A DNA stretch of 63,430 nt from Rhodovarius lipocyclicus (GTDB lineage Bacteria; Pseudomonadota; Alphaproteobacteria; Acetobacterales; Acetobacteraceae). The notes under the pieces are model-generated. The model ran no database searches and was not told where the DNA came from. It saw only the letters and a list, made by a program, of their open reading frames with translations. The first letter of the stretch is position 1; each line of letters opens with the position of its first letter. Positions 17,529 through 27,016 of this stretch are shown here, piece after piece. The stretch spans positions 1 through 63,430 of the forward strand of contig NZ_JAAABL010000019.1 in assembly GCF_009900765.1 (NCBI RefSeq), in the 5' to 3' direction. Both the position numbers and the translations under genes were made by a program.

Positions 17529-18274
17529 GAAGAGCGGGCCCCATAGCGACGCTCGCGCCCCGCGAAGCTTTCCAGCGCCGCGCGGAAATGCTCGGCGGTG
17601 AAATCGGGCCACAGCACCGGCAGGAAGGCGAGCTCGGCATAAGCCGCCTGCCACAGCAGGAAGTTGGACAGCCGCTGCTCGCCGCTGGTGCGGATGATCA
17701 GGTCGGGGTCCGGCATGCCGGCGGTGGCCAGGAAGCGCTCCAGCCCCGCCTCATCCAGCGCGGCCGGGTCCAGCTCCCCCCGCTGCGCCGCCAGGGCGAT
17801 AGCGCGGGCGGCCGAGAGGATCTCGTCCCGCGCGCCATAGCTGAGGGCGACATTCACGTTCAGGCGGGTGTTGATGGCGGTCTCGGCCTCGGCGCGCTCG
17901 ATCAGCTGGCGCAGTTCCTCGCCGAAGCGGCAGCGGTCCCCGATCACGCGCAGCCGCACGCCTTCCTTCGCCAGGGCCTTCACCTCGTGGTTCAGGTAGT
18001 AGCGCAGCAGGCCGGTCAGCTCCTGCACCTCATCGGCCGGCCGGCGCCAGTTCTCTGAGGAAAAGGCGAAGACCGTCAGCCATTGCACGCCGGCCTCGGC
18101 GGCGGCGCGGATGGCGCGGCGCAGCGCCTCGGCCCCGGCGCGATGGCCGAGCGCCACGGGCAGGCCCCGGGCCTCCGCCCAGCGGCGGTTGCCATCCATG
18201 ATGATGGCCACATGGCAGGGCACGGGCGGATGGCCGGTGCTGGCGCCACGCACGGGGTCGGCCGCGCCGTCCAT
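17525..18274 (-). CDS. uppS: Isoprenyl transferase (undecaprenyl diphosphate synthase)
   Basis: The cis-prenyltransferase (249 aa) that builds the C55 carrier lipid for peptidoglycan and O-antigen. The catalytic motif IIMDGNRRWA includes D27, and FAFSSENWRRP and the C-terminal RTSGEQRLSNFLLWQ segments are intact. The ATG at 18274 shares one base with the frr stop. The gene follows frr and precedes cdsA, the conserved bacterial order. Confidence 0.97.
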   Translation of the reverse strand: MDGAADPVRGASTGHPPVPCHVAIIMDGNRRWAEARGLPVALGHRAGAEALRRAIRAAAEAGVQWLTVFAFSSENWRRPADEVQELTGLLRYYLNHEVKALAKEGVRLRVIGDRCRFGEELRQLIERAEAETAINTRLNVNVALSYGARDEILSAARAIALAAQRGELDPAALDEAGLERFLATAGMPDPDLIIRTSGEQRLSNFLLWQAAYAELAFLPVLWPDFTAEHFRAALESFAGRERRYGARSS

Positions 18275-18849
18275 CAGACCGACTTGATGTCCTTGTCCTT
18301 CTCGGCGAAGGCCGCGTCCACCTTCTTCACGTAGTCGTCGGTCAGCGTCTGGATCTCCTTCTCCAGCCGCTTCACCTCATCCTCGGAGATCAGGCTCTTC
18401 TTCTTCCAGCCCTGGCCCTGCTCCATGCCGTCGCGGCGCACGTTGCGCAGGGCCACCTTGGCACCCTCCGCATACTTCGCGGCCTGCTTGGACAGTTCGT
18501 TGCGGCGCTCCGTCGTCAGGGGCGGCAGCGGCACGCGGATGGTCTGGCCTTCGGACTGCGGGTTCAGGTTCAGGCCGGAGTCGCGGATCGCGATCTCCAC
18601 CGCCTTCACCTGGCCGCGGTCATAGACCTGCACGTTCAGCAGGCCGGGCCCGCCGACCGAGACGTTGGCCACCTGGTTCAGCGGCGTGACGGCGCCATAG
18701 ATCTCGACGCGGATGGGCTCCAGCAAGGCGGGGCTGGCGCGGCCGGTCCGCAGGCCCTGGAACTCCTTTTTCAAGGTGTCCATGGTGCTGTCCATGCGGC
18801 GGCGCAGGTCTTCCTTCAGGCCTTTGGGGTCAGCGGCGGCGGGGGCCAT
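18274..18849 (-). CDS. frr: Ribosome recycling factor
   Basis: A 191-residue two-domain protein that splits post-termination ribosomes with EF-G. Typical features are the GLRTGRASPALLEPIRVEIYG segment near the N-terminus, PLNQVANVSV in the second domain and the C-terminal helix with EDEVKRLEKEIQTLTDDYV. It sits 16 bp after pyrH and abuts uppS. Confidence 0.98.
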   Translation of the reverse strand: MAPAAADPKGLKEDLRRRMDSTMDTLKKEFQGLRTGRASPALLEPIRVEIYGAVTPLNQVANVSVGGPGLLNVQVYDRGQVKAVEIAIRDSGLNLNPQSEGQTIRVPLPPLTTERRNELSKQAAKYAEGAKVALRNVRRDGMEQGQGWKKKSLISEDEVKRLEKEIQTLTDDYVKKVDAAFAEKDKDIKSV

Positions 18850-18865
18850 GATGCTCTCCAGTTCC

Positions 18866-19606
18866 TCAATCGTCCTTCACGGTGGTGAACAGGCCGTGGC
18901 CCAGCATCACCTCGCGGAAGGCGCCCGTTTTATGGATGTTGAACACGATGATGGGCAGGTGGTTCTCACGCGATACCGAGATCGCGGCGGCGTCCATCAC
19001 CTGCAGGTCCCGCGCCAGCACCTCGAGATAGGTGAGGCGGGTGTAGAATTCGGCGTTCGGGTTCTTGCGCGGGTCGGCGCTGTAGATACCGTCCACCTGG
19101 GTGCCCTTCAGCAGCGCCTCGCACCCCATCTCGACCGCCCGCAGGGAGGCCGCGGTGTCGGTGGTGAAGAAGGGGTTGCCGGTGCCGGCGGCGAAGATCA
19201 CCACCCGCCCCTTTTCCATGTGGCGGATCGCCCGCCTGCGGATATAGGGCTCGCAGATCGAATTCATTTCGATGGCGGACTGCACGCGAGTCTGCACGCC
19301 GATGCGCTCCAGCGCGTTCTGCATGGCCAGCGCGTTCATCACGGTGGCCAGCATGCCCATGTAGTCGGCCTGGGCGCGCTCCATCCCCGCCGAGGCGCCG
19401 GCGACGCCCCGGAAGATGTTGCCGCCGCCAATCACGAGGCAGACCTGCACGCCGAGCGCCACGGTGTCGCGGATATCCTCGGCGATGGCACGCACGGTCG
19501 CGTTGTCCAGCCCATATTCGCGCCCGCCCAGCAGTGCCTCGCCGGAGACCTTGAGCAGGACGCGCTTGTAGATGGGGCTCTCAGCCGGGGTGGCGGTTTC
19601 GCTCAT
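18866..19606 (-). CDS. pyrH: UMP kinase
   Basis: A hexameric amino-acid-kinase-fold enzyme (246 aa) converting UMP to UDP. The N-terminal [15 protein letters not shown] phosphate loop, the [10 protein letters not shown] segment and [13 protein letters not shown] near the active site are all characteristic. ATG 19606 is preferred; an in-frame ATG 30 bases upstream adds residues not typical of the family. It lies between tsf and frr. Confidence 0.97.
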   Translation of the reverse strand: MSETATPAESPIYKRVLLKVSGEALLGGREYGLDNATVRAIAEDIRDTVALGVQVCLVIGGGNIFRGVAGASAGMERAQADYMGMLATVMNALAMQNALERIGVQTRVQSAIEMNSICEPYIRRRAIRHMEKGRVVIFAAGTGNPFFTTDTAASLRAVEMGCEALLKGTQVDGIYSADPRKNPNAEFYTRLTYLEVLARDLQVMDAAAISVSRENHLPIIVFNIHKTGAFREVMLGHGLFTTVKDD

Positions 19607-19724
19607 GGGTATGTCCGTGCCGTGGGGCGCGCGCACCTTACGGTTGACGCGGCGGAGTCACAAGAACGGCGCGGAGGGATCCCCCCGCGCCGGATCGTAC
19701 GGGGCGCGAGCGCCCCGCCTGGCC

Positions 19725-20642
19725 TCAGCCCTTGGCGATGCCGGCCTGGGCGGCCACCTCGGCGGCGAAATCGCCGACTTCCTTCTCGATGCCTTCGCCC
19801 AACTGGAAGCGGGCGAAGCCGGTCAGCTTGGCGCCGGCCTTGGCCACCACCTGCTTCACGCGGCTCTCGCCGTCATGCACCCACACCTGCTCCAGCAGCA
19901 CCACTTCCTCGTAATACTTGCGGATGCGGCCCTCGACCATCTTCTCGACCACCGCGGGGGGCTTGCCGGAGGCCAGCGCCTGCTCGGTCAGCACCGTGCG
20001 CTCGCGCTCCAGCGCGGAGGGGTCGACGGCGGAAGTGTCCAGCGCGTCCGGGCGGGTGGCGGCGATGTGCATACCCACCTGGCGGCCCAGGGTCTCCAGC
20101 GCGGCGAGCTCGGAGGAGGACTCGACGGCGACCAGCACGCCGATCTTGCCCAGGCCCGGCTTCACGGCGTTGTGGACATAGGCGGCCACGACACCCTCGC
20201 TCACGCGGAACACGCGGGCGCGGCGGATGGTCATGTTCTCGCCGATCGTGGCGATCAGGCGGGTCAGCTCATCCTGCACGCTGTGCGTGGTGCCGGGATA
20301 GGTGGCGGCCTTCAGCGCCTCCACATCCTCACCGACGGAGAGCGCGAGGCCCGCCACTTCGGAGACGAAGTTCTGGAAGCTCTCGTTGCGGGCCACGAAG
20401 TCGGTCTCGGCGTTCACCTCGACCATGGCGCCCACGGTCGGGCCGGTGGCGGTGCCGACCAGACCCTCGGCGGCCACGCGGCCGCTCTTCTTCGCGGCGG
20501 CGGACAGGCCCTTCTTGCGCAGCCAGTCGATGGCGGCTTCCATGTCGCCGTTCGACTCAACCAGCGCCTTCTTGCAATCCATCATGCCCGCGCCGGTCTT
20601 CTCGCGCAGGTCGCGCACCAGCGCGGCGGTGATCTCGGCCAT
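19725..20642 (-). CDS. tsf: Elongation factor Ts
   Basis: The guanine nucleotide exchange factor for EF-Tu (305 aa). The N-terminal domain has [16 protein letters not shown], followed by the core motif [15 protein letters not shown] and the long dimerisation domain. The ATG at 20642 has GGAGAGAGAG at the usual distance. A 222-bp spacer separates it from rpsB, containing two GC-rich hairpins. Confidence 0.98.
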   Translation of the reverse strand: MAEITAALVRDLREKTGAGMMDCKKALVESNGDMEAAIDWLRKKGLSAAAKKSGRVAAEGLVGTATGPTVGAMVEVNAETDFVARNESFQNFVSEVAGLALSVGEDVEALKAATYPGTTHSVQDELTRLIATIGENMTIRRARVFRVSEGVVAAYVHNAVKPGLGKIGVLVAVESSSELAALETLGRQVGMHIAATRPDALDTSAVDPSALERERTVLTEQALASGKPPAVVEKMVEGRIRKYYEEVVLLEQVWVHDGESRVKQVVAKAGAKLTGFARFQLGEGIEKEVGDFAAEVAAQAGIAKG

Positions 20643-20801
20643 GTTCGCTCTCTCTCCAGAACGGGTTTTGCCTGAAGCATCGTGACGATGCTCGCCGGAC
20701 TACTCGGGCATCATGAGATGCCCGCAGAAACTCTCAAGCACCCGAAGATGCCTGACTTGATGACAGTTCATGGCGCCCTGTCACCAGGCCGCCATGCCGG
20801 A

Positions 20802-20856
20802 CCGGGGCGCACAGGCCCCGGAACGAGACCGCCCCGCGCCTCACGGCCCGGGGCGG
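20802..20856 (-). other. Tandem GC-rich hairpins in the rpsB-tsf spacer
   Basis: Two hairpins follow rpsB closely: CCGGGGC (20802-20808) with GCCCCGG (20815-20821), and CCGCCCCG (20829-20836) with CGGGGCGG (20849-20856). There is no U-run, so this is not a plain intrinsic terminator. They may attenuate or protect the transcript between rpsB and tsf. Confidence 0.4.
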
Positions 20857-20864
20857 CGAAGGGC

Positions 20865-21704
20865 TCAGGCCCCGGCGGCCGGCGCCTCGGCGGCGGGAGC
20901 TTCGGCGGCGGGCGCCTCGGCTTCGGCCACGATCTCGGCGGCCACTTCCTCGGCTTCCAGCGCCTCTTCCGGCAGGGGCTCGGACATCGCGCCCAGATCG
21001 GCGCCCGACGAACCCAGCTCGGCCGAGATGCCGTCCAGCACCGCGCCGGCGACCATGTCGCAATACAGGTTGATGGCGCGGATCGCGTCATCGTTGCCCG
21101 GGATCGGGAAGGTGATGCCCGAGGGGTCGGAGTTGCTGTCCACCACGCCCACGACCGGAATGCCGAGCTTGTTGGCTTCCTCGATCGCCAGCTTCTCCTT
21201 CACCACGTCGATGACGAAGATGATGTCCGGCAGGCCGCCCATGTCCTTGATGCCGCCCAGCGCGCGATCAAGCTTCTCCTTGTCGCGGTTCAGCATCAGG
21301 ACTTCCTTCTTGGTCAGCCCTTCCACGTCGCCACCGAGGCGGCCTTCCATTTCCTTCAGGCGCTTCACGGAACCCGTGATCGTCTTCCAGTTGGTCAGCA
21401 TGCCGCCCAGCCAGCGGTGGTTCACGTAATACTGGCCGCAGCGCTGCGCGGCCTCGGCCACGTATTCGGCGGCCGCCTTCTTGGTGCCCACGAACAGCAC
21501 GCGGCCACCGCCGGCCACCACGTCACGGACGGCCTTCAGGGCGCGGTCCATCATGGGGACGGTCTGCTGCAGATCCAGGATGTGCACCTGGTTGCGCACG
21601 CCGAAGATGTACGGCGCCATCTTCGGGTTCCAGCGGCGGGTGTGGTGGCCGAAATGGACACCGGCCTCAAGCAGGCCACGCAGGGTAACGACGGGCATCG
21701 CCAT
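20865..21704 (-). CDS. rpsB: 30S ribosomal protein S2
   Basis: Small-subunit protein S2 (279 aa). It starts [20 protein letters not shown], with the signature [15 protein letters not shown], and includes [17 protein letters not shown] and [15 protein letters not shown] tail rich in Glu and Ala-Pro-Ala-Ala repeats extends the C-terminus beyond the usual length. ATG 21704 has GGAGAG eight bases upstream. It is the first gene of the long envelope array. Confidence 0.97.
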   Translation of the reverse strand: MAMPVVTLRGLLEAGVHFGHHTRRWNPKMAPYIFGVRNQVHILDLQQTVPMMDRALKAVRDVVAGGGRVLFVGTKKAAAEYVAEAAQRCGQYYVNHRWLGGMLTNWKTITGSVKRLKEMEGRLGGDVEGLTKKEVLMLNRDKEKLDRALGGIKDMGGLPDIIFVIDVVKEKLAIEEANKLGIPVVGVVDSNSDPSGITFPIPGNDDAIRAINLYCDMVAGAVLDGISAELGSSGADLGAMSEPLPEEALEAEEVAAEIVAEAEAPAAEAPAAEAPAAGA

Positions 21705-22060
21705 GGCGATCTCTCCTTCACAATCAGTCCGGTTGGGCCTCCGCGGCGCTGCACCCCCGGTAGTCGGGGACCGGACCTTCATCGCCATTGTCGGGCAGGA
21801 AGGGCGCACCGCGTGAGAATTGCCACGCGCCCGGCGGACCGGATGCATGACGAGGAGGCTCATGCCCCATTCCCCGCCGCCGCGCAAGCAGCCCCCTGCC
21901 CCTGGGGCCTTCCCGGCCCACGGGCCAGCCATGCGGCGCCCGATGGACCGATGGAGGGGCGCGCAAAAAATGGGTCACCTCAAATTGCGCGCAGCTTCAC
22001 ATTGCCCGCGCCGCGGGGGCGGGGCATGGTTCCGTTCCTCTTTATATATGTGGTCACGCC
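21705..22060. promoter_or_regulatory. Divergent region rpsB / sensor kinase, with structured rpsB leader
   Basis: A 356-bp gap with no convincing gene. Close to rpsB, bases 21726-21733 pair with 21770-21777 (AGTCCGGT against the ACCGGACC region), enclosing an inner hairpin (CCCCG 21755-21759 with CGGGG 21765-21769). This would fold in the rpsB mRNA leader and may serve autoregulation by S2. A TATATA element at 22042-22048 fits a -10 in either direction close to the kinase start. Confidence 0.4.
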
Positions 22061-24247
22061 ATGCCGGAGCCCGAGAGCCGCCGTCCCCCGCCCCCGTGGT
22101 CGCTTCGGGTGCTGCTGTTTGCCTCCATGCTGTTGCCCTTCCTGGCGGCCGGCCTGTTCTCCTGGCAGGACTACCGGCGCAGCATGGCCGGCGCGACACG
22201 GCAGGTGGAGCGCATCACCGCCGTCGCCACCGAACACGCGCTGAAGGTGGTGGACACCAACGGGCTGGTGCTGGACCGGATGGGAGAGCTGCTGCAGGGC
22301 CTGTCCTGGCCCGAGGCCCGTGCCCAGCGGGAGCGCATCTACAATGGCCTGCGCGGGCTGGACCAGCGGGTGAACCAGCTGCGCGTGCTGCATATCGTGG
22401 AGCCCAATGGGGATCTGCTGGCCATCAGCATCGCCTGGCCTCCCCCCCAGGTGAACCTGCGCGGCCGCGACTATTTCCGCCACCACGCCGAAGGCTTCAC
22501 CAACACCTATTTCGGCGAGCCCCTGGTGGGCCGCACCTCCGGCGAGGTGGCCTTCACCATGAGCCGCCCGCGCCTGACCGCCGATGGCCGCTTCGATGGC
22601 GTCTATCTGGGCTCCGTGCCGCCCGATTATTTCGTGCAGCACTGGCGCACCCTGGCCGGCGGCGGGGAGCGCGCCATCGCGCTGCTGCGCGACGATGGGC
22701 AGGTGCTGGCGCAATCGGCACCCGCCAGCGCCTCACTGGCGCCGCCCAGCCCCGGCAGCCTGCTGCAACTGGCCCGCGCCGGCATCACCGAGCCCAGCTG
22801 GGTGCGCGACGCGCGCGGCGGCGAATGGCTGGCCACCGCCCGCCGGGTGGGCCAGGAACAGCTCTACGTGGCCTATGCCCTGCCGCATTCCGAGATCCTG
22901 GGCGCCTGGCGGCGCGACACCGCCATCACCTTCGCCATCGCCGCCGCCATCGCCTTCGCGCTCAGCTTCGTCACCTGGCTGGCCTGCAACCGCTGGGTGG
23001 CGGAACAGGCAGCACTTGACCGGCTGGCCCGCACGGCGGAGGCACTGCGCGAGCAGATCCGCAAGCGCGAGCGCGCCGAGGAACAGCTGGCCCAGGCCCA
23101 GCGGCTGGAGGCGATGGGCCGGCTGACCGGCGGCATCGCCCATGATTTCAACAACTTGCTCACGGCCATCCTGGGCACGGTGCAGATGCTGGAACACCAT
23201 CTGGGCAGCCAGGCGGATGACCGCACGCGGCGCCTGCTGGGTGCTGCGCGCGATGCCGTGGCGCGCGGCGCCCGGCTGAATTCCAGCCTGCTGACCTTCG
23301 CCCGCCGCCAGCCCCTGAAGCGCGAGGCGCTGGACGCCAACGCCCTCGTCAGCGGATTCGAGCCCCTGATTCAGCGCGCCCTGGGGGAGGCGGTGCCGCT
23401 GCGCCTGTCGCTTTCGGCCAACCTGCCGCCCTGCGAGGCTGATGCCGCCCAGCTGGAGGCCGCGCTGCTGAACCTGGCGATCAACGCGCGCGACGCGATG
23501 CCCGATGGCGGTGAGGTCGAGATCTCGACCCGCACCGCCTGGCTGTCCCGCGCCGACCTGATGAGCAACGAGGATGCGCGCCCCGGCCCCTATGCCGAGA
23601 TCCGCGTGACCGACAGCGGCAGCGGCATGGAGCCCGAGGTGCTGGCCCGCGCCTTCGAACCCTTCTTCACCACCAAGGGGCCCGGGCGGGGCACGGGGCT
23701 CGGCCTCAGCCAGGTGTTCGGCTTCGTGCGGCAGCTGGGTGGGCATGTGGCCATCCGCAGCGAGATGCGGCGCGGCAGCAGCGTCTCTCTCTATCTGCCG
23801 CTGGTGGCCGGCATCGCCTCCGCCCCGGCGGAGCCGCAGCAGCAGCGCCAGGGGGCGGTGGTGGCCATGGCCTCCGCCACCGTACTGGTCGCCGAGGATG
23901 ACATCCAGGTGCGGGAGATGGTCTCGGAGATGCTGCGCGAGGCCGGGTTCCGCGTGCTGGCCGCCATCGACGGCCGCCAGGCGCTGGACCTGCTGGAGCG
24001 CGGCGAGAAGGTGGACGTGCTGTTCAGCGACGTGGTGATGCCCGGCGGCCTGTCGGGGGTGGAGCTGGCCCGGCGGGCCCGGGCGCTGTGCCCCTCCATC
24101 GGGGTGCTGCTGGCCTCGGGCTATACAGGCTCGGCGCTGGGCACCGAGCTGCCGGAATTCGATCTGCTGGCAAAACCCTATCAGCGGGACATGCTGGTGC
24201 GGCGCATCGCCGCCATGGCGCAGGAAGCGCGGCAGACGGTGGCCTGA
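22061..24247 (+). CDS. Hybrid sensor histidine kinase with C-terminal receiver domain
   Basis: A membrane-bound hybrid kinase of 728 aa. One transmembrane segment lies near 15-35, followed by a periplasmic Cache-like sensor (about 40-280) and a second transmembrane segment near 285-310. A short coiled coil leads to a HisKA-type dimerisation domain with H361 ([15 protein letters not shown]). The ATPase domain has N box [16 protein letters not shown]1 VTDSGSGM and G2 [13 protein letters not shown] receiver domain (about 610-725) has phosphoacceptor D657 (FSDVVMPGG). No separate response regulator is adjacent, so its partner and signal are unknown. The ATG is only about 13 bp from a TATATAT -10-like element. 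Confidence 0.93.
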   Translation: MPEPESRRPPPPWSLRVLLFASMLLPFLAAGLFSWQDYRRSMAGATRQVERITAVATEHALKVVDTNGLVLDRMGELLQGLSWPEARAQRERIYNGLRGLDQRVNQLRVLHIVEPNGDLLAISIAWPPPQVNLRGRDYFRHHAEGFTNTYFGEPLVGRTSGEVAFTMSRPRLTADGRFDGVYLGSVPPDYFVQHWRTLAGGGERAIALLRDDGQVLAQSAPASASLAPPSPGSLLQLARAGITEPSWVRDARGGEWLATARRVGQEQLYVAYALPHSEILGAWRRDTAITFAIAAAIAFALSFVTWLACNRWVAEQAALDRLARTAEALREQIRKRERAEEQLAQAQRLEAMGRLTGGIAHDFNNLLTAILGTVQMLEHHLGSQADDRTRRLLGAARDAVARGARLNSSLLTFARRQPLKREALDANALVSGFEPLIQRALGEAVPLRLSLSANLPPCEADAAQLEAALLNLAINARDAMPDGGEVEISTRTAWLSRADLMSNEDARPGPYAEIRVTDSGSGMEPEVLARAFEPFFTTKGPGRGTGLGLSQVFGFVRQLGGHVAIRSEMRRGSSVSLYLPLVAGIASAPAEPQQQRQGAVVAMASATVLVAEDDIQVREMVSEMLREAGFRVLAAIDGRQALDLLERGEKVDVLFSDVVMPGGLSGVELARRARALCPSIGVLLASGYTGSALGTELPEFDLLAKPYQRDMLVRRIAAMAQEARQTVA

Positions 24248-24256
24248 CAGGGGGGC

Positions 24257-24907
24257 CTAGAGGGGGCGCACCTTGCGCTCCACCAGCCGGACCGCGCCGC
24301 CGATGACGATGCTGTAGGCCAGGAACAGCAGGCCCGCCGCGGTCAGCGGCTCCACATAGCGGAAACTGTCGGAGGCCTTGTCGAAGGCCACGCCCAGCAT
24401 CTCCGGCACGCCCACCACCGCCAGATAGGGCGTGGTCTTCAGCAGCGAAATCATATAGTTAGCGGTCGGTGCCGCCACCAGCCGCAGGGTCTGCGGCAGC
24501 ACCACCAGCCGCGCGATCTGCATGCGGCGCAGCCCCAGCGCCTGCGCCGCCTCCACCTGGCCGCGCGGCACGGCGTCGATGCCGGCGCCGAACACCTCAC
24601 CCAGAAAGGCACCGAAATGCAGCGCCAGCGCCAGCACCCCCACCGTGGTGGCGCTGATCACGATCCCCCAGACCGGCAGCACGAAATAGAGGAAGTACAG
24701 CTGCACCAGGAAGGGGCTGAGGCGGATCACCTCGGTGAAGCCGGCGCAGAGCAGGAAACCTACCCGCCCGCTGCGCCGCCCCAGCGCCAGCCCCAGCCCC
24801 ACCAGCACCGCGCCCACCGAGCCGAGCCCGGCCGCGAACAGCGTCATCAGCGAGCCCCGGAAGATGTCCGGCCACAGCGAGAGGAAATAGCCCCAGTCGA
24901 AGCCCAT
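24257..24907 (-). CDS. Polar amino acid ABC transporter permease (second permease)
   Basis: A 216-residue inner-membrane permease of the HisM/EhuD type. It has five hydrophobic segments and the EAA loop that contacts the ATPase (VEAAQALGLRRMQIARLVVLPQTLR). It lies two bases after the partner permease and is the last gene of the binding protein/permease/permease cluster. No ATP-binding subunit gene is present on either side. The substrate is inferred only to be a polar amino acid or similar compound. Confidence 0.9.
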   Translation of the reverse strand: MGFDWGYFLSLWPDIFRGSLMTLFAAGLGSVGAVLVGLGLALGRRSGRVGFLLCAGFTEVIRLSPFLVQLYFLYFVLPVWGIVISATTVGVLALALHFGAFLGEVFGAGIDAVPRGQVEAAQALGLRRMQIARLVVLPQTLRLVAAPTANYMISLLKTTPYLAVVGVPEMLGVAFDKASDSFRYVEPLTAAGLLFLAYSIVIGGAVRLVERKVRPL

Positions 24908-24909
24908 GC

Positions 24910-25554
24910 TCAGCGCTCCCGCACACGGGTGCGGCGGGCCAGCCAGTGCAGGCCCAGCGCGAAGGGCAGGCTGATCAGCACATAGATCAGCAGCAGGCCC
25001 GTATAGATCTGCGCCGGCTGGAAGGTGGCCTGCATCGCCTCCTTCGCGCGATAGGTGATGTCGGCCAGCCCGATCAGGGAGATATTGGCGGTGGTCTTGA
25101 TGATCTCGATCGCCTCATTGCCCGCGATGGGCACCACCTTGCGCAGCGCCTGCGGCAACTGGATCAGCAGCAGGATGCGGCTGGGGCGCAGGCCCAGCGA
25201 CAGCCCCGCCTCGACCTGCCCCTTGCCCACGCTTTCCAGCGCCGAGCGCAGCGCCTGCGACCCATAGGCCCCGATATTGCAGCCGATGACGACGGCGCCG
25301 ACCGTATAGGCGCTGAGGAACACCTCGAAGGCCGGGCCCACATAATAGAACAAGAACAGCAGGATGATGACGGAGGAACTGCGCCAGAAATCGATGAACA
25401 GCGTGACCAGCAGCTTCGCCGGCCCCCGCAGCTTGAATTCCAGCACGCCGAAGACCAGCGCGAAGGGAAAGGCGATGACCGCGGCATAGAGCGCCACGAG
25501 CAGCGTGACGCCCAGCCCCTGCGGCATCCAGCCCAGCAGGGCGGGGAAGCTCAC
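24910..25554 (-). CDS. Polar amino acid ABC transporter permease (first permease)
   Basis: A 214-residue permease homologous to its downstream neighbour, with five hydrophobic segments and the EAA loop VEAGLSLGLRPSRILLLIQLPQALRKVVP. The start is inferred as GTG at 25554, ten bases after the binding-protein stop. No suitable ATG matches the expected N-terminus; the next is M10 (GWMPQGLG). The two permeases would form a heterodimer in the inner membrane. Confidence 0.87.
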   Translation of the reverse strand: MSFPALLGWMPQGLGVTLLVALYAAVIAFPFALVFGVLEFKLRGPAKLLVTLFIDFWRSSSVIILLFLFYYVGPAFEVFLSAYTVGAVVIGCNIGAYGSQALRSALESVGKGQVEAGLSLGLRPSRILLLIQLPQALRKVVPIAGNEAIEIIKTTANISLIGLADITYRAKEAMQATFQPAQIYTGLLLIYVLISLPFALGLHWLARRTRVRER

Positions 25555-25564
25555 CGCGCGGCTC

Positions 25565-26446
25565 TCAGGCTTCCTGGCACAGGCGTTCGGTGTTGGCCCC
25601 CACCGGCAGGTCGTTCGCGGAAAAGCGCTGCCGCTCGATGATGGTGGCCAGCCTGCCATCGGCCAGCATGGCGGCGATGCCCTCGTCGAACAGGCGCTTC
25701 AGGTCGGTGTCGGCGGGGCGGAAGGCCAAGGCCGCGAAGCCCAGCTTCTCCTCCCCGTTCGGCTGCACATAGCCGGTGAAGGGCATGGCGCGCTCCAGCC
25801 CGCGCACATTCGGGTCCTCCAGCAGCGCCAGCGCCAGGCCGAGCGAGAAGGAACCCGCGTCGATCCGGTCCGCCTGCAGGGCGCTGATCAGGGATTGCGC
25901 GTCGGGCAGCAGCAGTTGGCGGGCGGGCGGGATGCCCGCGGCCTCGGCGTTCTGGGCGTTAACACTGCCGCGCACGGCACCGAAACGCAGGGCCGGGTTC
26001 TCCGCGATCTGCTTGTAGGAGTGGATGTTCTTCGGATTGCCCGTCTTCACCAGCACCCCGTCCGAGACCCGCAGATAGGGCGTGCTGAAGGCCACCAGCC
26101 GGCAGCGCTGCGGCGTGATGTAGAGCCCGCCATTGCTGATATCGAAGCGGCGGGCCTGCAGCCCCGGGATGATGCCGTTGAACTGGGTGCTGACGGTCTC
26201 GATCTCGGTCACGCCGCGCGGGCCCAGCACCTCGCGGATGATGTCGGCCTCGATGCCCACATGGCGGCCCTCCGCGTCGCGGTAGGATCAGGGGCGGTTG
26301 TTCACGAAGGCCACGGTGATCTTCTTGGCGGCCAGGATGCGGTCCAGCGTGGCGTCGGCGCGGGCGGGGCGGGCGGCCAGCACGGCGCCGCTGGCCAGGG
26401 CGGCCCCCAGGGCGCGGCGGGTGAGGGCGTTCGGGAGCGGCATCAT
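25565..26446 (-). pseudogene. Polar amino acid ABC transporter substrate-binding protein, interrupted by an in-frame TGA
   Basis: A periplasmic binding protein of about 293 codons. A signal peptide (MMPLPNALTRRALGAALASG, cleavage after ARA) leads into the mature start ITVAFVNNRP. There a TGA at 26288-26290 replaces what is normally an aromatic residue, most likely Trp (TGG), and the same frame then continues with SYRDAEGRHVGIEADI to the natural stop. The remainder looks intact (GAVRGSVNAQNAEAAGI, IDAGSFSLGLALALLED). Single-base change, sequencing error and UGA readthrough cannot be distinguished here. GTG at 26260 is a possible internal restart but would lack a signal peptide. Confidence 0.8.
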
Positions 26447-26631
26447 GAGGGGAGCCCTTTCCTGGCAGGGGAGGCGCCGGGGCACCATTGAATGGCGTTC
26501 ATTATTTTGCGTAGTCCCGCCGGGCGTCAAGCGCTTTCCCCGCGCCGATTGCCGCGCCGCCACATAACCGTTTGGCAATCCCGCCGCCCGGTGCATGCTG
26601 CCGCCTCACCCTGAGAAGGCCCCTGCCCCGC
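26447..26631. promoter_or_regulatory. Divergent promoter region, ABC cluster / rutC
   Basis: The 185-bp spacer between the minus-strand binding-protein gene and plus-strand rutC. The AT-rich stretch around 26490-26515 (TGGCGTTCATTATTTTGCG) is the likely promoter core for the transporter. No clear operator could be identified. Confidence 0.35.
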
Positions 26632-27015
26632 ATGACCGGTCGCGCGATCATCCCCCCTGGCACCCCCACCCCCATCGCCCCCTTCTCCCCGGCCATGATG
26701 GCGGACAACGTGATCTACGTGTCCGGCACCCTGCCCTTCGACGAGAAGAACAACGTGGTCCATGTCGGCGACGCCGCCGCCCAGGCCCGCCACGTGCTGG
26801 AAACGATCAAGGCCGTGCTGGAGGCCGCGGGTTCCTCCCTGGCCGATGTTACCTTCAACCACATCTTCCTGACGGATTGGGCCAACTACGCCGCCATCAA
26901 CGCCGTCTACGCCGAGTATTTCCCGGGCGAGAAACCCGCGCGCTATTGCGTGCAGTGCGGCCTGGTGAAACCCGAGGCGCTGGTCGAGATCGCCTCCATC
27001 GCGCACAAGCGCTGA
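26632..27015 (+). CDS. rutC: RutC-type aminoacrylate peracid reductase/deaminase (RidA family)
   Basis: A 127-residue trimeric YjgF/RidA-family protein that matches the RutC subgroup by memory of its sequence. It begins with [13 protein letters not shown], followed by [38 protein letters not shown] and the C-terminal [25 protein letters not shown]. RutC acts on aminoacrylate produced in uracil catabolism by the Rut pathway. ATG 26632 matches the E. coli length. rutD follows directly (1-bp gap), but rutA, rutB, rutE and rutF are absent from the window. Confidence 0.9.
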   Translation: MTGRAIIPPGTPTPIAPFSPAMMADNVIYVSGTLPFDEKNNVVHVGDAAAQARHVLETIKAVLEAAGSSLADVTFNHIFLTDWANYAAINAVYAEYFPGEKPARYCVQCGLVKPEALVEIASIAHKR

Positions 27016-27016
27016 G

